Translations under genes and position numbers: made by a program
The notes under the pieces: generated by a model
What the model was told of the DNA's origin: nothing
Database searches by the model: none
Seen by the model: only the letters and a program-made list of their open reading frames with translations
Shown: positions 10,877-21,431 of the stretch, piece by piece
How the letters are laid out: each line of letters opens with the position of its first letter
Position numbering within the stretch: the stretch's first letter is position 1
Assembly: GCA_963786765.1 (NCBI GenBank)
Contig: CAWBAJ010000013.1
Location: 155,393-219,392 of the forward strand
DNA: 64,000 nt
Source of the DNA: DATKNA01 sp963786765
GTDB lineage: Bacteria; Actinomycetota; Actinomycetes; Actinomycetales; Kineosporiaceae
Reading direction: 5' to 3'

Positions 10877-12010
10877 GTGCAGCTCGCCCGACCCTCACGC
10901 CATGACGACGGCGCAGCGGGCAGGCAGCCGCGGGGTGTCCTGGGCGCCGTCGTCGTGATCCTCGTCGTGCTCGCCGTAGCGGCGGCCGTCGGCGCGGCGG
11001 TGACCGGCGCCGCGACCGTGCCGGTGATCGCGGACCCGGGCGCCCCCGTTCGATGGGGCCTCCCGCTCGCCGCCGCGGTCGACGACCTCGCCGCGGCGGT
11101 CACGGTCGGCGTGCTCGTCCTCGCCGGCACCGTCCTGCCGGCCGCGCCGGCGGCACCGGCGGCACCGACCGCGCCGGCGGCACCGGCGGCACCGGCCGCC
11201 CGGACCGGCACCCGAGGGCGCCGCGCCTATTGGCCCGCGCTCCGGCTGGTCTGCGCCGGGAGCGCTCTCTGGGCGGTCGCGGCCCTCGCCCGGCTCGTCC
11301 TCGGTTATGCCTCCGCGACAGGCCAGACCCTCGGGCAGCCCGACTTCGGTACGCAGCTCGTCTCCTACGTCACCCAGGTCGAGGCGGGCCGTTGGGCCGC
11401 GGCGGCCGTCGTCCTGGCCGCCCTCACCGCCACCGTGGCCGCCGGTGCGGCGCGGCTGTCGACGGCCCGCCTGCTCCTCGTCCCCGCGGTGGCGGCCCTG
11501 GCGGCCGAAGTGATGTCCGCCCACGCGGGCGACGGCGCCCTCTCCGGTGCCGGCCCGGCCGGCCCGACCGCAGCCGCCGTGATCGGGCTCCATGTCGCCG
11601 GTGTCGCGCTCTGGATCGGGCCCCTCGCCGGCCTGCTCGTGCTCGGGCCCGGCCTCGGCGGGGCCCTGGCGCCGGCCACCGCCGGATACGCCCGTTCCGC
11701 GGGCTGGACCTCGGGCCTGGTCGCCGTCAGCGGGGGCCTCGCCGCGTGGCAGCAACTCGGTGGCGTGACGGGCTTCCGCACCGGGTACGGCGCGCTCGTC
11801 GCGGTGAAGATCGTCGTCCTGGTGCTGCTGGTCGTGCTGGCGGCGCGGCACCGTCGCCGGGTGCTTCCCGCTGTCGCCGCCGGGGACTCCGGCGCCCTCG
11901 CCGGGGCCGCTGCCGTGGAGCTCGTCGTGGCGGCGCTGGCCATCGGCATCTCGGGCGCGCTCGCGGCGACCGATCCGCCGGCGGCGGTGCTCGCCATCGC
12001 CCTGACGTAA
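10877..12010 (+). CDS. CopD-domain integral membrane protein
   Basis: Intact, GTG start, 377 residues, about 8-9 hydrophobic segments. GLHVAGVALWIGPLAGLLVL, with a conserved His and Trp, and FRTGYGALVAVKIVVLVLLV are typical of the CopD copper-resistance domain. Many actinobacterial homologues carry a CtaG half as well; this one does not. Residues about 80-110 are an Ala/Pro stretch encoded by a GCGGCACCG repeat. A role in copper uptake or handling is a family inference. Confidence 0.75.
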   Translation: MQLARPSRHDDGAAGRQPRGVLGAVVVILVVLAVAAAVGAAVTGAATVPVIADPGAPVRWGLPLAAAVDDLAAAVTVGVLVLAGTVLPAAPAAPAAPTAPAAPAAPAARTGTRGRRAYWPALRLVCAGSALWAVAALARLVLGYASATGQTLGQPDFGTQLVSYVTQVEAGRWAAAAVVLAALTATVAAGAARLSTARLLLVPAVAALAAEVMSAHAGDGALSGAGPAGPTAAAVIGLHVAGVALWIGPLAGLLVLGPGLGGALAPATAGYARSAGWTSGLVAVSGGLAAWQQLGGVTGFRTGYGALVAVKIVVLVLLVVLAARHRRRVLPAVAAGDSGALAGAAAVELVVAALAIGISGALAATDPPAAVLAIALT

Positions 12011-12020
12011 GGGCGTTCCC

Positions 12021-12085
12021 GGTGAAGATCACGATGAAGCCGATAGGCGCATTCCCCGCGTATCGGCTTCATCATGATCTTCACC
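12021..12085. terminator. 25-bp stem hairpin after the CopD gene
   Basis: 12021-12045 (GGTGAAGATCACGATGAAGC...) pairs with 12061-12085 with one mismatch around a 15-nt loop. It starts 10 bp after the CopD stop. There is no U-tract. Same design as the hairpin at 7265-7321 but different sequence. Confidence 0.6.
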
Positions 12086-12105
12086 GTCGTGCTCATCGTG
12101 GACGC

Positions 12106-12185
12106 GGACATGACCGAGGAGGACATGATCGAGGCGGGGGCATGATTGAGGCCCGGACATATGACCGAGGCCCGGACGTGATCCT
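12106..12185. repeat. Degenerate short tandem repeat (GGACATGATCGAGG-like)
   Basis: Five consecutive diverged units of about 14-19 bp around the core ACATGAYCGAGG fill the DNA between the hairpin and the peptidase gene. No gene is seen in 12086-12285. Confidence 0.5.
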
Positions 12186-12285
12186 CTGCGCAGGTGCCCG
12201 GCCCAGGGGGTGATCGCGACCGCATGATCGGTGGGACGAGCGAGGCCGCCTCGCGTCTGTCGGCGGTCGCTGATAGCACTGAACG

Positions 12286-14366
12286 GTGACCTCGAGCCCG
12301 GACCGCCAGGTTTCCTCGCCCACTCCCTTCGCCGACCTCGACGCCTACGTCGCGCTCCCGCGCGTGTCCGGCCTGCTGCTGTCGCCCGCTGGCGACCGCC
12401 TGGTGACCACCGTGGCGACGCTCGGGCCCGACCGCACCGCGTACGTCTCCGCTCTGTGGGAGGTGGACCCCGCGGGTACGCGGCCCGCCCGCCGGCTGAC
12501 GCGCAGTGCCAAGGGTGAGACGGCGGTCGCGTTCCTGCCTGACGGCGGCCTGCTGTTCACGTCCGCTCGTCCCGATCCGCAGGCGAAGGAGGACGAGGAG
12601 CCGCCCGCCGCCCTCTGGCTCCTGCCTGCCGGTGGCGGAGAGGCGCGCGTGGTCGCCGTCCGGCCCCGTGGGGTTCAGGGGGCCGTGGCGGCGCGGGACG
12701 ACGGCACAGTGGTGCTGACGTCGGCGACCCTGCCGGGCTCGACGGGCGGCGACGACGACGAGCGCCGCCGCAAGGCCCGCAAGGAGGCCAAAGTCGCGGC
12801 GATCCTGCACGACAGCTATCCGATCCGGTACTGGGACCACGACCTCGGCCCCGACGAGCCGCGGCTGCTCACGGGCCGGGTGCCGGCCGAGCCCGCCGCC
12901 GGCACCGACGACCCGGACGGCCTGGGGCGGATCGCGCTACGCGACCTCACCCCAGTGCCGGGACGCGCTCTCGACGAGGCGCAGCTCGACGTGAGCCCTG
13001 ACGGTTCCACCGTCGCCACCACGTGGAGCACGGCGGAACAAGGGGGTCGCCGCGTCACGCTGGTGTCGATCGACACCCGTACGGGAGAGCGCCGAGTGCT
13101 CCTCGACGACGTGGAGGAGGAGTACGGGGCCCCAGCCTTCTCCCCGGATGGTCGCCGGCTGGCCGTCGTCGTCGAGCGCCGGTCGACGCCGACGGCTGCG
13201 CCGCGCGTACACCTGGCCGTCCTCGACCTGGCCACGGCGGAACGCACCGACCTCGCCCTCGACTGGGACCGGTGGCCGCACGGCGCCCGCTGGACCGCCG
13301 ACGGATCGGCCCTCGTGTTCGCCGCGGACGAGCAGGGCCGCTCACCGGTGTTCGCCTCGACCTCGGGGGGACGGGTCAGCCGGCGGCTGACCGGCGACCA
13401 CGGCTCCTACACGGACCTGGAGGTGTCGCCCGGACGGCCGTTACGTGTACGCCCTGCGCTCCGCCGTCGACGCCCCGCCGGCGCCGGTGCGGCTCGACGC
13501 CGCGACGGCCGACCAGCAGCCGCACGCCGCTGCCGTACCGGCGCGGGACTTCGACCTGCCGGGCAGCGCTCACCGAGGTCGAGGCGACGGCCGAGCGACG
13601 GCACGCCGCTGCGGGCCTGGCTGGCGCTGCCGGCCGGGGCATCGGCCGAGCGAGCCGGCGCCGCTGCTGCTGTGGATCCACGGGGCCCGCTGCACTCCTG
13701 GAACGCCTGGTCGTGGCGGTGGAACCCGTGGTCATGGCGGCCCGCGGGCTACGCCGTGCTGCTGCCCGACCCGGCGCTGTCGACCGGCTACGGGCAGGAC
13801 TTCATCCAGCGCGGCTGGGGTCGCTGGGGCGAGGCCCCGTACACCGACCTGATGGCCGCTCACCGACGCCGCCGGGCCCGCGGACATCGACGAGACCCGG
13901 ACCGCCGCGATGGGCGGCTCGTTCGGCGGCTACATGGCCAACTGGGTCGCCGGCCACACCGACCGGTTCCGGGCATCGTCACCCACGCCAGCCTGTGGGC
14001 GCTCGACCAGTTCGGGCCGACGACCGACGCGCACGAGTACTGGCGCCGCGAGATGACGCCGCGAGATGGCCGGCGGCCAGACAGCCCGCACCGGTACGTC
14101 GACGCAGATCCGCACGCCCGATGCTGGTGATCCACGGCGACAAGGACTACCGGGTGCCGATCGGTGAGGCGCTGCGGCTGTGGGCCGAGCTCGCCGAGCG
14201 GTCACGGCGAGGACGGCGCGATGCCGCACAAGTTCCTCTACTTCCCCGACGAGAACCACTGGGTGCTCAAGCCGCAGCACGCCAAGGTCTGGTACCAGAC
14301 CGTCTCGCGTTCCTCGACCACCACGTGCTCGGCAAGGAGTGGCAGGTGCCCGACCTGCTGCACTGA
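12286..14366 (+). CDS. S9 family prolyl oligopeptidase-type peptidase (frameshifted)
   Basis: GTG start. The N-terminal half is a beta-propeller with blades such as LSPAGDRLVTT, VSPDGSTVATTW, FSPDGRRLAVVV and WTADGSALVFAAD. The C-terminal alpha/beta hydrolase has WIHGGPLHSWNAWSW (one indel assumed), the nucleophile in AAMGGSFGGYMANW, Asp in MLVIHGDKDYRVP and His in FPDENHWVLKP. It ends PDLLH. Indels lie near 13430, 13580, 13690, 13870, 14110 and 14310. No signal peptide. Cleaves short peptides; specificity unknown. Confidence 0.85.
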
Positions 14367-14369
14367 CGC

Positions 14370-14392
14370 GCTGGTCGGCGACGCCGACCAGC
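14370..14392 (+). terminator. Perfect 10-bp hairpin after the S9 peptidase
   Basis: GCTGGTCGGC-gac-GCCGACCAGC begins 4 bp after the stop codon. Compact and GC-rich, suited to termination, although no T-run follows. Confidence 0.6.
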
Positions 14393-14414
14393 AGAGGCGG
14401 CACTCCGACCTGCG

Positions 14415-14481
14415 TAACTCCGGCCACGGCGGGCCGACACGCCGAGGAGCACGGCGTGGCGTCCGAACATGGCCGGAGTTA
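14415..14481. repeat. Nested palindrome, copy 1 (shared inner core)
   Basis: Outer stem TAACTCCGGCCA / TGGCCGGAGTTA (14415-14426 / 14470-14481) encloses an inner hairpin CACGCCG-aggagca-CGGCGTG (14438-14458). The inner hairpin and its GAGCA loop recur at 36594-36618 with a different outer stem. Here it lies between convergent genes. Confidence 0.6.
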
Positions 14482-14557
14482 GGGCCGCGGGCCAGGCATC
14501 GGTCACCAGTCCGCCGGCGCCCCGTCAGGAGCGGATCCGGAGCCGGGCCGGAGCGGG

Positions 14558-16426
14558 TCAGAAGGCGGCCTCGTCGAGGTCCATCAGCGTCGTTGTCCGT
14601 CGCCTCGGCGATCGCCCGCTCGGCCGACAGCCTGGGCAGGACCTGCCGGGCGAAGAACCGGGCGGCCGCGACCTTGCCCTGGTAGAACGCCCGTCGCGTT
14701 CGCCGGACGCCCCGGGCGAGCGCGCGCGAGGCGACCTCGGCCTGGCGCAGCAGCAGCCAGCCGACCACGCAGGTCGCCGTGCGGCGAGCAGCAGCCGCGT
14801 GGTGTTCTGCCCGACCTTGTAGACGTTGCGGACGTCGCCGCCCTGCGCGGGTCCGAGGCATCAGCGCGCCGACCATGACGCCGACGATGCCCTGCACGTC
14901 CTCGAGGGCCTGCCCGAGCAGCTCGCGCTCGCGCGGCGAGCCGGCCGTCGCCGGAGCCGCCCTTGGCGAACTCCTGCGATCTGGGTCGGCGACGTGGCCG
15001 AGGGCCAGGCCCTTGTCGCGGACGATCTTGCGGAAGAAGAAGTCCAGGCCCTGGATCGCCGTCGTGCCCTCGTAGAGGGTGTCGATCTTGGCGTCCCGGA
15101 CGTACTGCTCGAGCGGGTAGTCCTGCAGGAAGCCGGAGCCGCCGAGGGTCTGCAGGACTCCGTGCCGAGCAGCACCCACGAGCGCTCGGAGCCGCACGCC
15201 CTTGACCAGCGGCAGCAGCAGGTCGTTGACCCGCTCGGCGAGTTCGCGCGGCGTCGGCGCTCGCCGCGCCGCCGGGCCATCGCGACGGCGTCCTGGTAGG
15301 ACGCGGTGTAGAGCACCAGCGCCCGCAGCCCTTCGGCGTACGCCTTCTGCGGTCATCAGCGAGCGGCGGACGTCGGGGTGGTGGGTGATCGTCACGCGCG
15401 GCGCCGTCTTGTCGGCCATCTGCGTGAGGTCGGCGCCCTGGACGCGCGTCCTTGGCGTACTCGAGGGCGTTGAGGTAGCCGGTGGACAGGGTCGCGATCG
15501 CCTTGGTGCCGACCATCATCCGGGCGTACTCGATGATCTGGAACATCTGCGCGATGCCGTCGTGGACGTCGCCGAGCAGGCGTGCCGACGGCCGGGATCC
15601 CGTCGACCTCGCCGAAGGTCAGCTCGCAGGTGGTGGAGACCTTCAGGCCCATCTTGTGCTCGACGTTGGTGGCGAAGACGCCGTTGCGCTCGCCGAGCTC
15701 GCCGGTCTCGAGGTCGACGTGGAACTTCGGGACGACGAACAGCGACAGGCCCTTGGTGCCCGGCGCCGGCGCCCTCGGGGCGGGCCAGCACGAGGTGGAC
15801 GATGTTGTCGGCCATGTCGTGCTCGCCGGACGTGATGAAGCGCTTGACGCCCGTCGATGTGCCAGGTGCCGTCGGCGCTGCTGCGACCGCCTTGGTCCGG
15901 CCGGCGCCGACGTCCGAGCCGGCGTCGGGCTCGGTGAGCACCATCGTGCGCGCCCCAGCCGCTCTCCACCATGTGGCCGGCCAGGCGCTTCTGGTCCTCG
16001 GTGCCCAGCGTGTGCACGACCTTGGCGAAGGAGAAGCCCGAGCTGTACATGTGCAGCCGGGGTTGCTGCCGAGGATGAGCTCGGCGATGGCCCAGCGCAG
16101 GCGGGCGGGATGGGGGTGCCGCCGAGCTCGACGGGGACGTCAGCGCGCCAGAACTCGGCGTCGACGTAGGCCTGGTAGCTGCGGCGGAACGACTCCGGGA
16201 GGCGGACGGAGTGCATGGCCGGGTCGAAGACCGGGGGGTTGCGGTCGGAGTCGAGCAGGGAAGGGGCGAGGTCCTCGGTGGCGAGCCGGGCGACCTCGGC
16301 GAGCATGTCCCGGGCCGTCTCGCCGTCGACGTCCTCGAAGGGGCCGGTGCCCAGGACCTGGTCGCGCCCCAGTACCTCGAACAGGGTGAACTCGAGGTCG
16401 CGCAGGTTGTGCTTGTAGTGACTCAT
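14558..16426 (-). CDS. Acyl-CoA dehydrogenase, large FadE type (frameshifted)
   Basis: Starts MSHYKHNLRDLEFTLFEVLG at ATG 16426, the usual opening of the ~600-residue actinobacterial FadE group. Then QAYVDAEFWRADVPVELGGT, VLTEPDAGSDVGAG (FAD/substrate loop), EHKMGLKVSTTCELTFGEVDG, and a C-terminal domain with DYPLEQYVRDAKIDTLYEGT and GTTAIQGLDFFFRKIVRDKG. The end reads as LMDLDEAAF after an indel. At least ten single-base indels break it. It oxidises acyl-CoA in beta-oxidation. A TetR-like operator lies upstream. Confidence 0.85.
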
Positions 16427-16499
16427 GCCAGGGTCCCTCCGGCCGCCGCAGGTGCCGCCGGCTCCGTCGGGGCGTCGGCACGGGAACGACCCGGCGGGG

Positions 16500-16540
16500 T
16501 CACCCGCCGGTAACTAGAGATGATGCTACTGGCGGGTAAC
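16500..16540. promoter_or_regulatory. TetR/FadR-like operator upstream of the acyl-CoA dehydrogenase
   Basis: ACCCGCCGGTA (16502-16512) and TACTGGCGGGT (16527-16537) form an inverted repeat with one mismatch. Each arm is itself of the TTACC-N4-GGTRA type often bound by TetR-family fatty-acid regulators in actinobacteria. It lies about 75 bp upstream of the dehydrogenase start; no regulator gene is adjacent. Confidence 0.5.
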
Positions 16541-16644
16541 AAACGCAAGGGAGCCCATGGAGCACGCCGACGGGGCGGCGGGAGCCATGTCGGTCCCCAC
16601 CGCCCCGTCGGCCGGTGTGAGGTGGTGCTGCGGGTCGTCCGCGC

Positions 16645-16914
16645 TCAGCGCAGGCTGCGCGAGCGGGCGCCTCCCGCGACCAGGGCGACGCCGACCGCCG
16701 CGAGCGCGACCTGGATGATCAGCTTGATCCAGTCGATACCCGGGGTGTTCCCGACGCCGAGAGCGCTGGCGATGAGGCCGCCGACGAGCGCGGCCACGAT
16801 GCCGATCCCGATCGTGAGCCAGATGGACATGTTCTGACGCCCCGGCACGACGAGCCGTCCGAGGGCGCCGATGATGGCGCCGACGACGATGGCCGAGATG
16901 ATCACGCCGATCAC
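16645..16914 (-). CDS. GlsB/YeaQ/YmgE family stress-response membrane protein
   Basis: 89 residues, GTG start at 16914 with AGGAG five bases upstream. Three hydrophobic segments: IIGALGRLVVPGRQNMSIW, the family signature near the first loop; IGIGIVAALVGGLIASALGV; and a C-terminal LIIQVALAAVGVALVAGG. Members are small Gly-rich inner-membrane proteins induced by stress; their molecular job is unknown. Monocistronic. The C-terminus is basic (ARSRSLR). Confidence 0.85.
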   Translation of the reverse strand: MIGVIISAIVVGAIIGALGRLVVPGRQNMSIWLTIGIGIVAALVGGLIASALGVGNTPGIDWIKLIIQVALAAVGVALVAGGARSRSLR

Positions 16915-17069
16915 AGCTGCTCCTGATGAAGTGGGGAGTGATTCCTTCCGTCCCTTGAGATGCCCCTGCGGGGATGCCGCCGAAACGTCGGGCACCCCGT
17001 TGTGCGAGGCCGGGGCGCGTGGTATCAGGTCCGGTCGCGTGATCACTCCAGCGGTGCCACATTCCGAGC

Positions 17070-17871
17070 ATGACCATGCCATCGCACGGTGTCGACCGCG
17101 CCGGCGTCGACGGGACGGCCGTCGACCGCACCGGCCACCGGGCCGCCGCCCCGTTGACCAAGCGGAGCTGGATCGAGCTGGTGTTGGGCGGCTTCGGGCC
17201 TCTGGCTGGTGCTGTCCGCCATCGGCATCGGCCTGTGGCGGGGGCTGGCCACGTCGTGGATCGTCGACGGCGACAAGGCCGTCAGCCGCTGGTTCGTCGC
17301 CCCACCGGACCCCGACGCTCAACACGCTCACCCATTACGGCACGCTGATGGCCGAGACGATCACCTGCATCGCGCTCACCGTCATCCTCGTGCCCCTGTT
17401 GCGCTGGTGGCTCGGACGCTGGCGGGAGTCCGTCGCCCTCCTGGTGGCGATCCTGGGCGAGCTCTTCGTGTTCCTGCTCGTCACGAACACGGTGGACCGG
17501 CCGCGGCCGCCGGTGCCGCGGCTCGACGCCGCGCCGCCGACCTCGAGCTTCCCGTCCGGGCACACCGCCGCCGCTGTCGCGCTCTACGGCTGCATCGCGC
17601 TGATCGTGCTGCGGCAGATGGCGAACCGCTGGCTGGCGCGGCTGATCGCGGTGGTGTGCTGGTGCGTCCCGGTCGTCGTCGCGACCTCGCGGGTCTACCG
17701 GGGCATGCACTACCTCACCGACGTCGTGTTCGGAGCCCTCGGTGGTGGTACCTGGCTGCTGATCACCGTGCTCGTCGTCTTGCCCTCCGCCACCTACGGC
17801 CGGCACGGGCTCGCCGTGCGGCGCGCGGCGGGTCGGAGACCGGGTCGACGTCGGCGGTCCCGGTGCGGTGA
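17070..17871 (+). CDS. PAP2-family membrane phosphatase (frameshifted)
   Basis: The three catalytic blocks are present: NTVDRPRPPVP (block 1), SSFPSGHTAAAVALYG (block 2, His) and SRVYRGMHYLTDVVFG (block 3, Arg and His). About five membrane helices surround them. Indels near 17205 and 17310 and another near 17830 split it; in the last frame it ends SAVPVR. Members dephosphorylate lipid phosphates such as undecaprenyl diphosphate or phosphatidate at the outer face of the membrane. Start at ATG 17070 (alternative ATG 17076). Confidence 0.8.
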
Positions 17872-17884
17872 TCGCGGTCCTGCC

Positions 17885-17954
17885 CCCGCTGACAGGCCCG
17901 CTGAGAGGCCCGCTGCGAGGCCCGCTGACGGGCCCCCTGACAGCCCGCTGACAG
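17885..17954. repeat. 12-bp tandem repeat, six units
   Basis: Units CCCGCTGACAGG, CCCGCTGAGAGG, CCCGCTGCGAGG, CCCGCTGACGGG, then two 11-bp units, fill most of the 124-bp gap between the PAP2 stop and the EamA start. Confidence 0.7.
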
Positions 17955-17995
17955 CGGCGGGGCGACTGTCGGAGCGTCCGGCTACCCTCGCCGCC

Positions 17996-18858
17996 ATGTC
18001 GAGGCGAGGCTGGGCCCTGTTCGTGGCGCTCTCGATCATCTGGGGTGTCCCCTACCTCTTCATCAAGATCGCCGTTGAGGACCTGTCGCCTGCGGCGGTC
18101 GTGTTCGCCCGGACCCTCCTCGCGGCGCTCCTGCTGCTGCCGCTGGCGGCCGCACGGGGGCAGCTGCGCCCCCTGGTGCCGGCCTGGCCGTGGTTGCTGC
18201 TCTTCGCGCTGCTCGAGGTGTGCGCGCCGTTCGGCCTGCTCACCGTCGCCGAACAGCACATCTCCAGCTCGCTGACCGGCCTGCTCGTCGCAGCGGTCCC
18301 GCTCATCCAGGTCCTGTTCAGCCGGGTGCCGGGCATCGCCGACCGCATCGACGGGCGGCGACTGGTCGGCCTGCTCGTCGGGTTCGCCGGGGTGGCCGCA
18401 CTGGTCGGCATCGACGTCCGCGGCGGCAGCTGCTCGCCGCCGGCGCGGTTCTGCTGGCGGCTGCCTGCTACGCGTCCGGCCCGCTGCGTGGCGACCCTCA
18501 AGTTGTCGCACCTGCCCAGCATCGCCGTCTCGGCGGTCGCGATGGGGCTGTCCGCGCTGGCCTAGCACCTTCGCCGCGGTCTCCAGGACGGCGTCGCGGA
18601 CGTCGGCGCTCCCGCCTGGGCCGCGGTCGCCGTCCTGGGTGTGCTCTGCAGCGCGGTTGCCTTCCTGGTCTTCTTCGCCTGCTGGGGAGGTCGGCCCCTC
18701 CCGGACCACGGTGCATCACGTACGTCAACCCGCCGTTGCGGTGCTGCTGGCGTCCTGACCCTCGGCGAGCCGGTCACGGTGGGCGTCGTGGTCGGGTTCC
18801 GCTCGTGCTCCTCGGCTCGTACCTGGCGACGCACGCCGTCCGCCGCCCCCGCGCCTGA
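17996..18858 (+). CDS. EamA/DMT-superfamily transporter (frameshifted)
   Basis: Ten-helix drug/metabolite transporter. The first EamA repeat is clear: FVALSIIWGVPYLFIKIAVE, VVFARTLLAALLLLPLA, LTVAEQHISSSLTGLLVAAVPL. The second is broken by indels near 18430, 18565, 18705 and 18800 but is recognisable (AAGAVLLAAACYASGP, LGSYLATHAVRR). ATG 17996 follows the 12-bp repeat. Substrate unknown; relatives export metabolites or amino acids. Confidence 0.8.
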
Positions 18859-18935
18859 CGCCGTGGCCGGCGCCGTCGTCACCCCGGACCCGCGACGAGC
18901 GAGGACGCCACCGCCCGGCCGGTGGCCGAGGCGGG

Positions 18936-20373
18936 TCAGGACGGGGACGTCGGGCGCGACAGCACCGGCGCGGAGTCGTCCGAGCGCACCGACGGCTCGG
19001 CCACCCGACGGGAGCCCACGTCCGCCGCCCGCTCCTCGGACGACGCTGCCCCGGTGCCCGGCCCCGGGCCCGGCCCCTCGACGTCCGGCTCGTCGTCGTC
19101 CTCGTGTCCTCTCGTCGTCCTCGTCGTCCGCCGGCTCCGGCGCCTCGAGCTGAGGCACCAGTTCTAGCGGTGCCCGTAGGTGCCCACGACCGCGACGACG
19201 GCAGCAGCCATCGGGATGCCGATGAGCGCCCCGATCGGCCCCAGATCGCGGCGCCGATGAACACGGCGGCCAGCGCGATCCCCGAGTTCACGTCCATCGT
19301 CCGTTGCTGATCCTGGGCGTGAACAGGTACGTCTCGATCTGCTGGTACACCGTCGCGAACACGATGATCCACACTGCGTTGAGCGGGTTCGTGGGAAGGC
19401 CACGAAGAGCAGCGGGACGGCGATGCCGATGTACGTCCCGACGATGGGGATGAACTGTGCGGTGATGCCGACCAGCAGTGCCAGCGGCAGCCAGTAGGGG
19501 ACGCCGATCGCCCAGAAGAACACCCCGTGGAAGATCGAGGACACGCCGCGAGCACGACCTTCGAGATGACGTAGCCGCCGGTCTTCCGCGCCGCGATGTC
19601 CCAGACCGTGACGAAGACCTCCTGGCGCTGCGGGGCAGCCAGCGACCGATGGCCCGCCGGATCCGCGGACCGTCCGCCGCGATGTAAAAGGCGAACACGA
19701 AGAACGTGAAGACCTCCAGCAGGAGAGCCAGCGCCGAGGTCACGAGGTTGAGCAGGCCTCCGCCGATCGAGGTCGTCCAGGTGCTGATCTGCTCGGCGTC
19801 AGCCGCAGCCCGTCGTGATCGTGGCGGGGTCGAGCTGCAGCTGAGTGTGCGAGTTCACCCAGCTCACGGACTGCTGGAACCGTCGTCGGCAGCGACGTCA
19901 CCAGCTGCGCCAGCTGCTGGAAGAAGAGGTCCCGAACAGGGCGCCCAGGGCGAGCAGGAACACCACCACGAAGCTGCCGACGATGCCGGTCGCCGTGCCG
20001 CGGCGCATGCCACGCGGCCGTGAGCCGCAGGATCGCCGGTTCCATGGCGATCGCGAGGAGCCAGGACAGCATGAGGATGAAGAGGAAGTGCTCCGATCGC
20101 CGTGAAGATGCCGAGAGCGAGCAGCCAGCGTGACGATGATCAGCACGCTGATGACGGAACGGCGCAGCGACCGCGGATCGAACGCCACCAGGGTGACGGG
20201 ACGGGCGTCACCGCCGGGAGGGGGTGCGCCCCGAGCCGCCGGTGGTTCCGGCGGGGGACGGCGACGGTGACGGGCAGGGGGGCGCCGGATGCGGGCTCGT
20301 GCGGAGGGCCGATCAAGGCCTCGCCCGACGCCGGCGTCCCGGCCGCCGATCGCTGGGTGGGGTTCTCGCTCAC
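18936..20373 (-). CDS. AI-2E family transporter/permease (frameshifted)
   Basis: GTG 20373 with GAGGAGGAAGC upstream. Cytosolic N-terminus, then RSVISVLIIVTLA, LLEVFTFFVFAFYIAADGPRI, GVFFWAIGVPYWLPLALLVG and AQFIPIVGTYIGIAVPLLFVA, the signature of the PerM/TqsA family, and IGALIGIPMAAAVVAVVGTYGHR. In one frame it stops right after GHR (19165-19167). An indel there would give the usual RYELVPQLE ending and a long acidic tail to 18936, which I prefer. About eight indels. Function in the family ranges from signal export to ion transport. Confidence 0.7.
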
Positions 20374-20481
20374 GCTTCCTCCTCGGTGCGCGCCGCTACG
20401 ACCCTAACTCGGTACGTGATCGCCGCGCAGGGACGTGCCCGCGCGGCGCATGGCGGACCGCGGCGCGGGAACGGGGTGGGG

Positions 20482-21431
20482 GTGACGACCTACGGCTACT
20501 TCCTGTCCAGCGAGGAGTCGGCCCGCGCAACTGCTCGAGCAGGCCCGGATGGCCGAGCGCGCCGGGTTCCAGGCCCTTGGATCTGCGACCACTTCCACCC
20601 GTGGAACGACGAGCAGGGCCAGAGCCCGTTCGTCTGGTCGATGATCGGCGCGCTCGTCGCAGGTGACGCGGCTGCCGATCACCACGGCCGTGACGTGCCC
20701 GACCATCCGGATCCACCCGGCGATCCTCGCGCAGGCGGCCGCCACCTCGGCCGTGCTGCTCGACGGCCGCTTCACCTTCGGGGTCGGCAGCGGCGAGGCG
20801 CTCAACGAGCACATCCTCGGCGATTCCTGGCCGTCGGCCGACGTCCGGCTGGAGATGCTGGAGGAGGCGGTGGAGGTCATCCGGCTGCTGCACGAGGGCG
20901 GCGTCAGACCATGACGGCACGCACTACACGGTCGAGAACGCCCGCATCTACACCCTTCCGGACGGTCCGGTGCCGATCTACGTCTCCGGCTTCGGGCCGA
21001 AGTCGGCGACGCTCGCGGGCCGCATCGGCGACGGGTTCTGCTGCACCAAGCCCGACGCCGAGCTCGTCGGCACCTTCCGCGACTCCGGCGGCGGCGAGAG
21101 CCCGTGCAGGGCGGCTTCAAGGTGTGCTGGGGACAGGACGCGGAGCAGGCGGTGCAGACCGCGCACCGGCTGTGGGCCAACGAGCAGCTGCCCGGCGAGC
21201 TCGCCCAGATCCTGCCCACGCCCACGCATTTCGAGCAGGCGTCGCAGCTGGTCACCCCCGAGATGGTGGCCGAGTCGGTGGTGTGCGGGCCGGACGCCGA
21301 CCGCCACGTCGCAGCAGGTCCGGTCGTTCGTGGACGCCGGCTACGACGAGGTGTTCGTCCAGCAGATCGGCCCCGACCAGGAGGGCTTCTTCCGGTTCTG
21401 GGCCGAGGAGGTGGCGCCCAAGCTGCGCTGA
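20482..21431 (+). CDS. F420-dependent LLM-class oxidoreductase (frameshifted)
   Basis: Luciferase-like TIM-barrel flavoprotein family that uses cofactor F420. GYFLSSEES, ALWICDHFHPWNDEQG, VTCPTIRIHPAILAQAAAT, FTFGVGSGEALNEHILGD, PIYVSGFGPKSATLAGRIGDG and GYDEVFVQQIGPDQEGFFRF match the TIGR03557-type group related to F420-dependent glucose-6-phosphate dehydrogenase. Indels near 20520, 20575, 20665, 20910, 21105 and 21310. Its stop (21429-21431) abuts the stop of the convergent DUF692 gene with no spacer. Confidence 0.85.
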
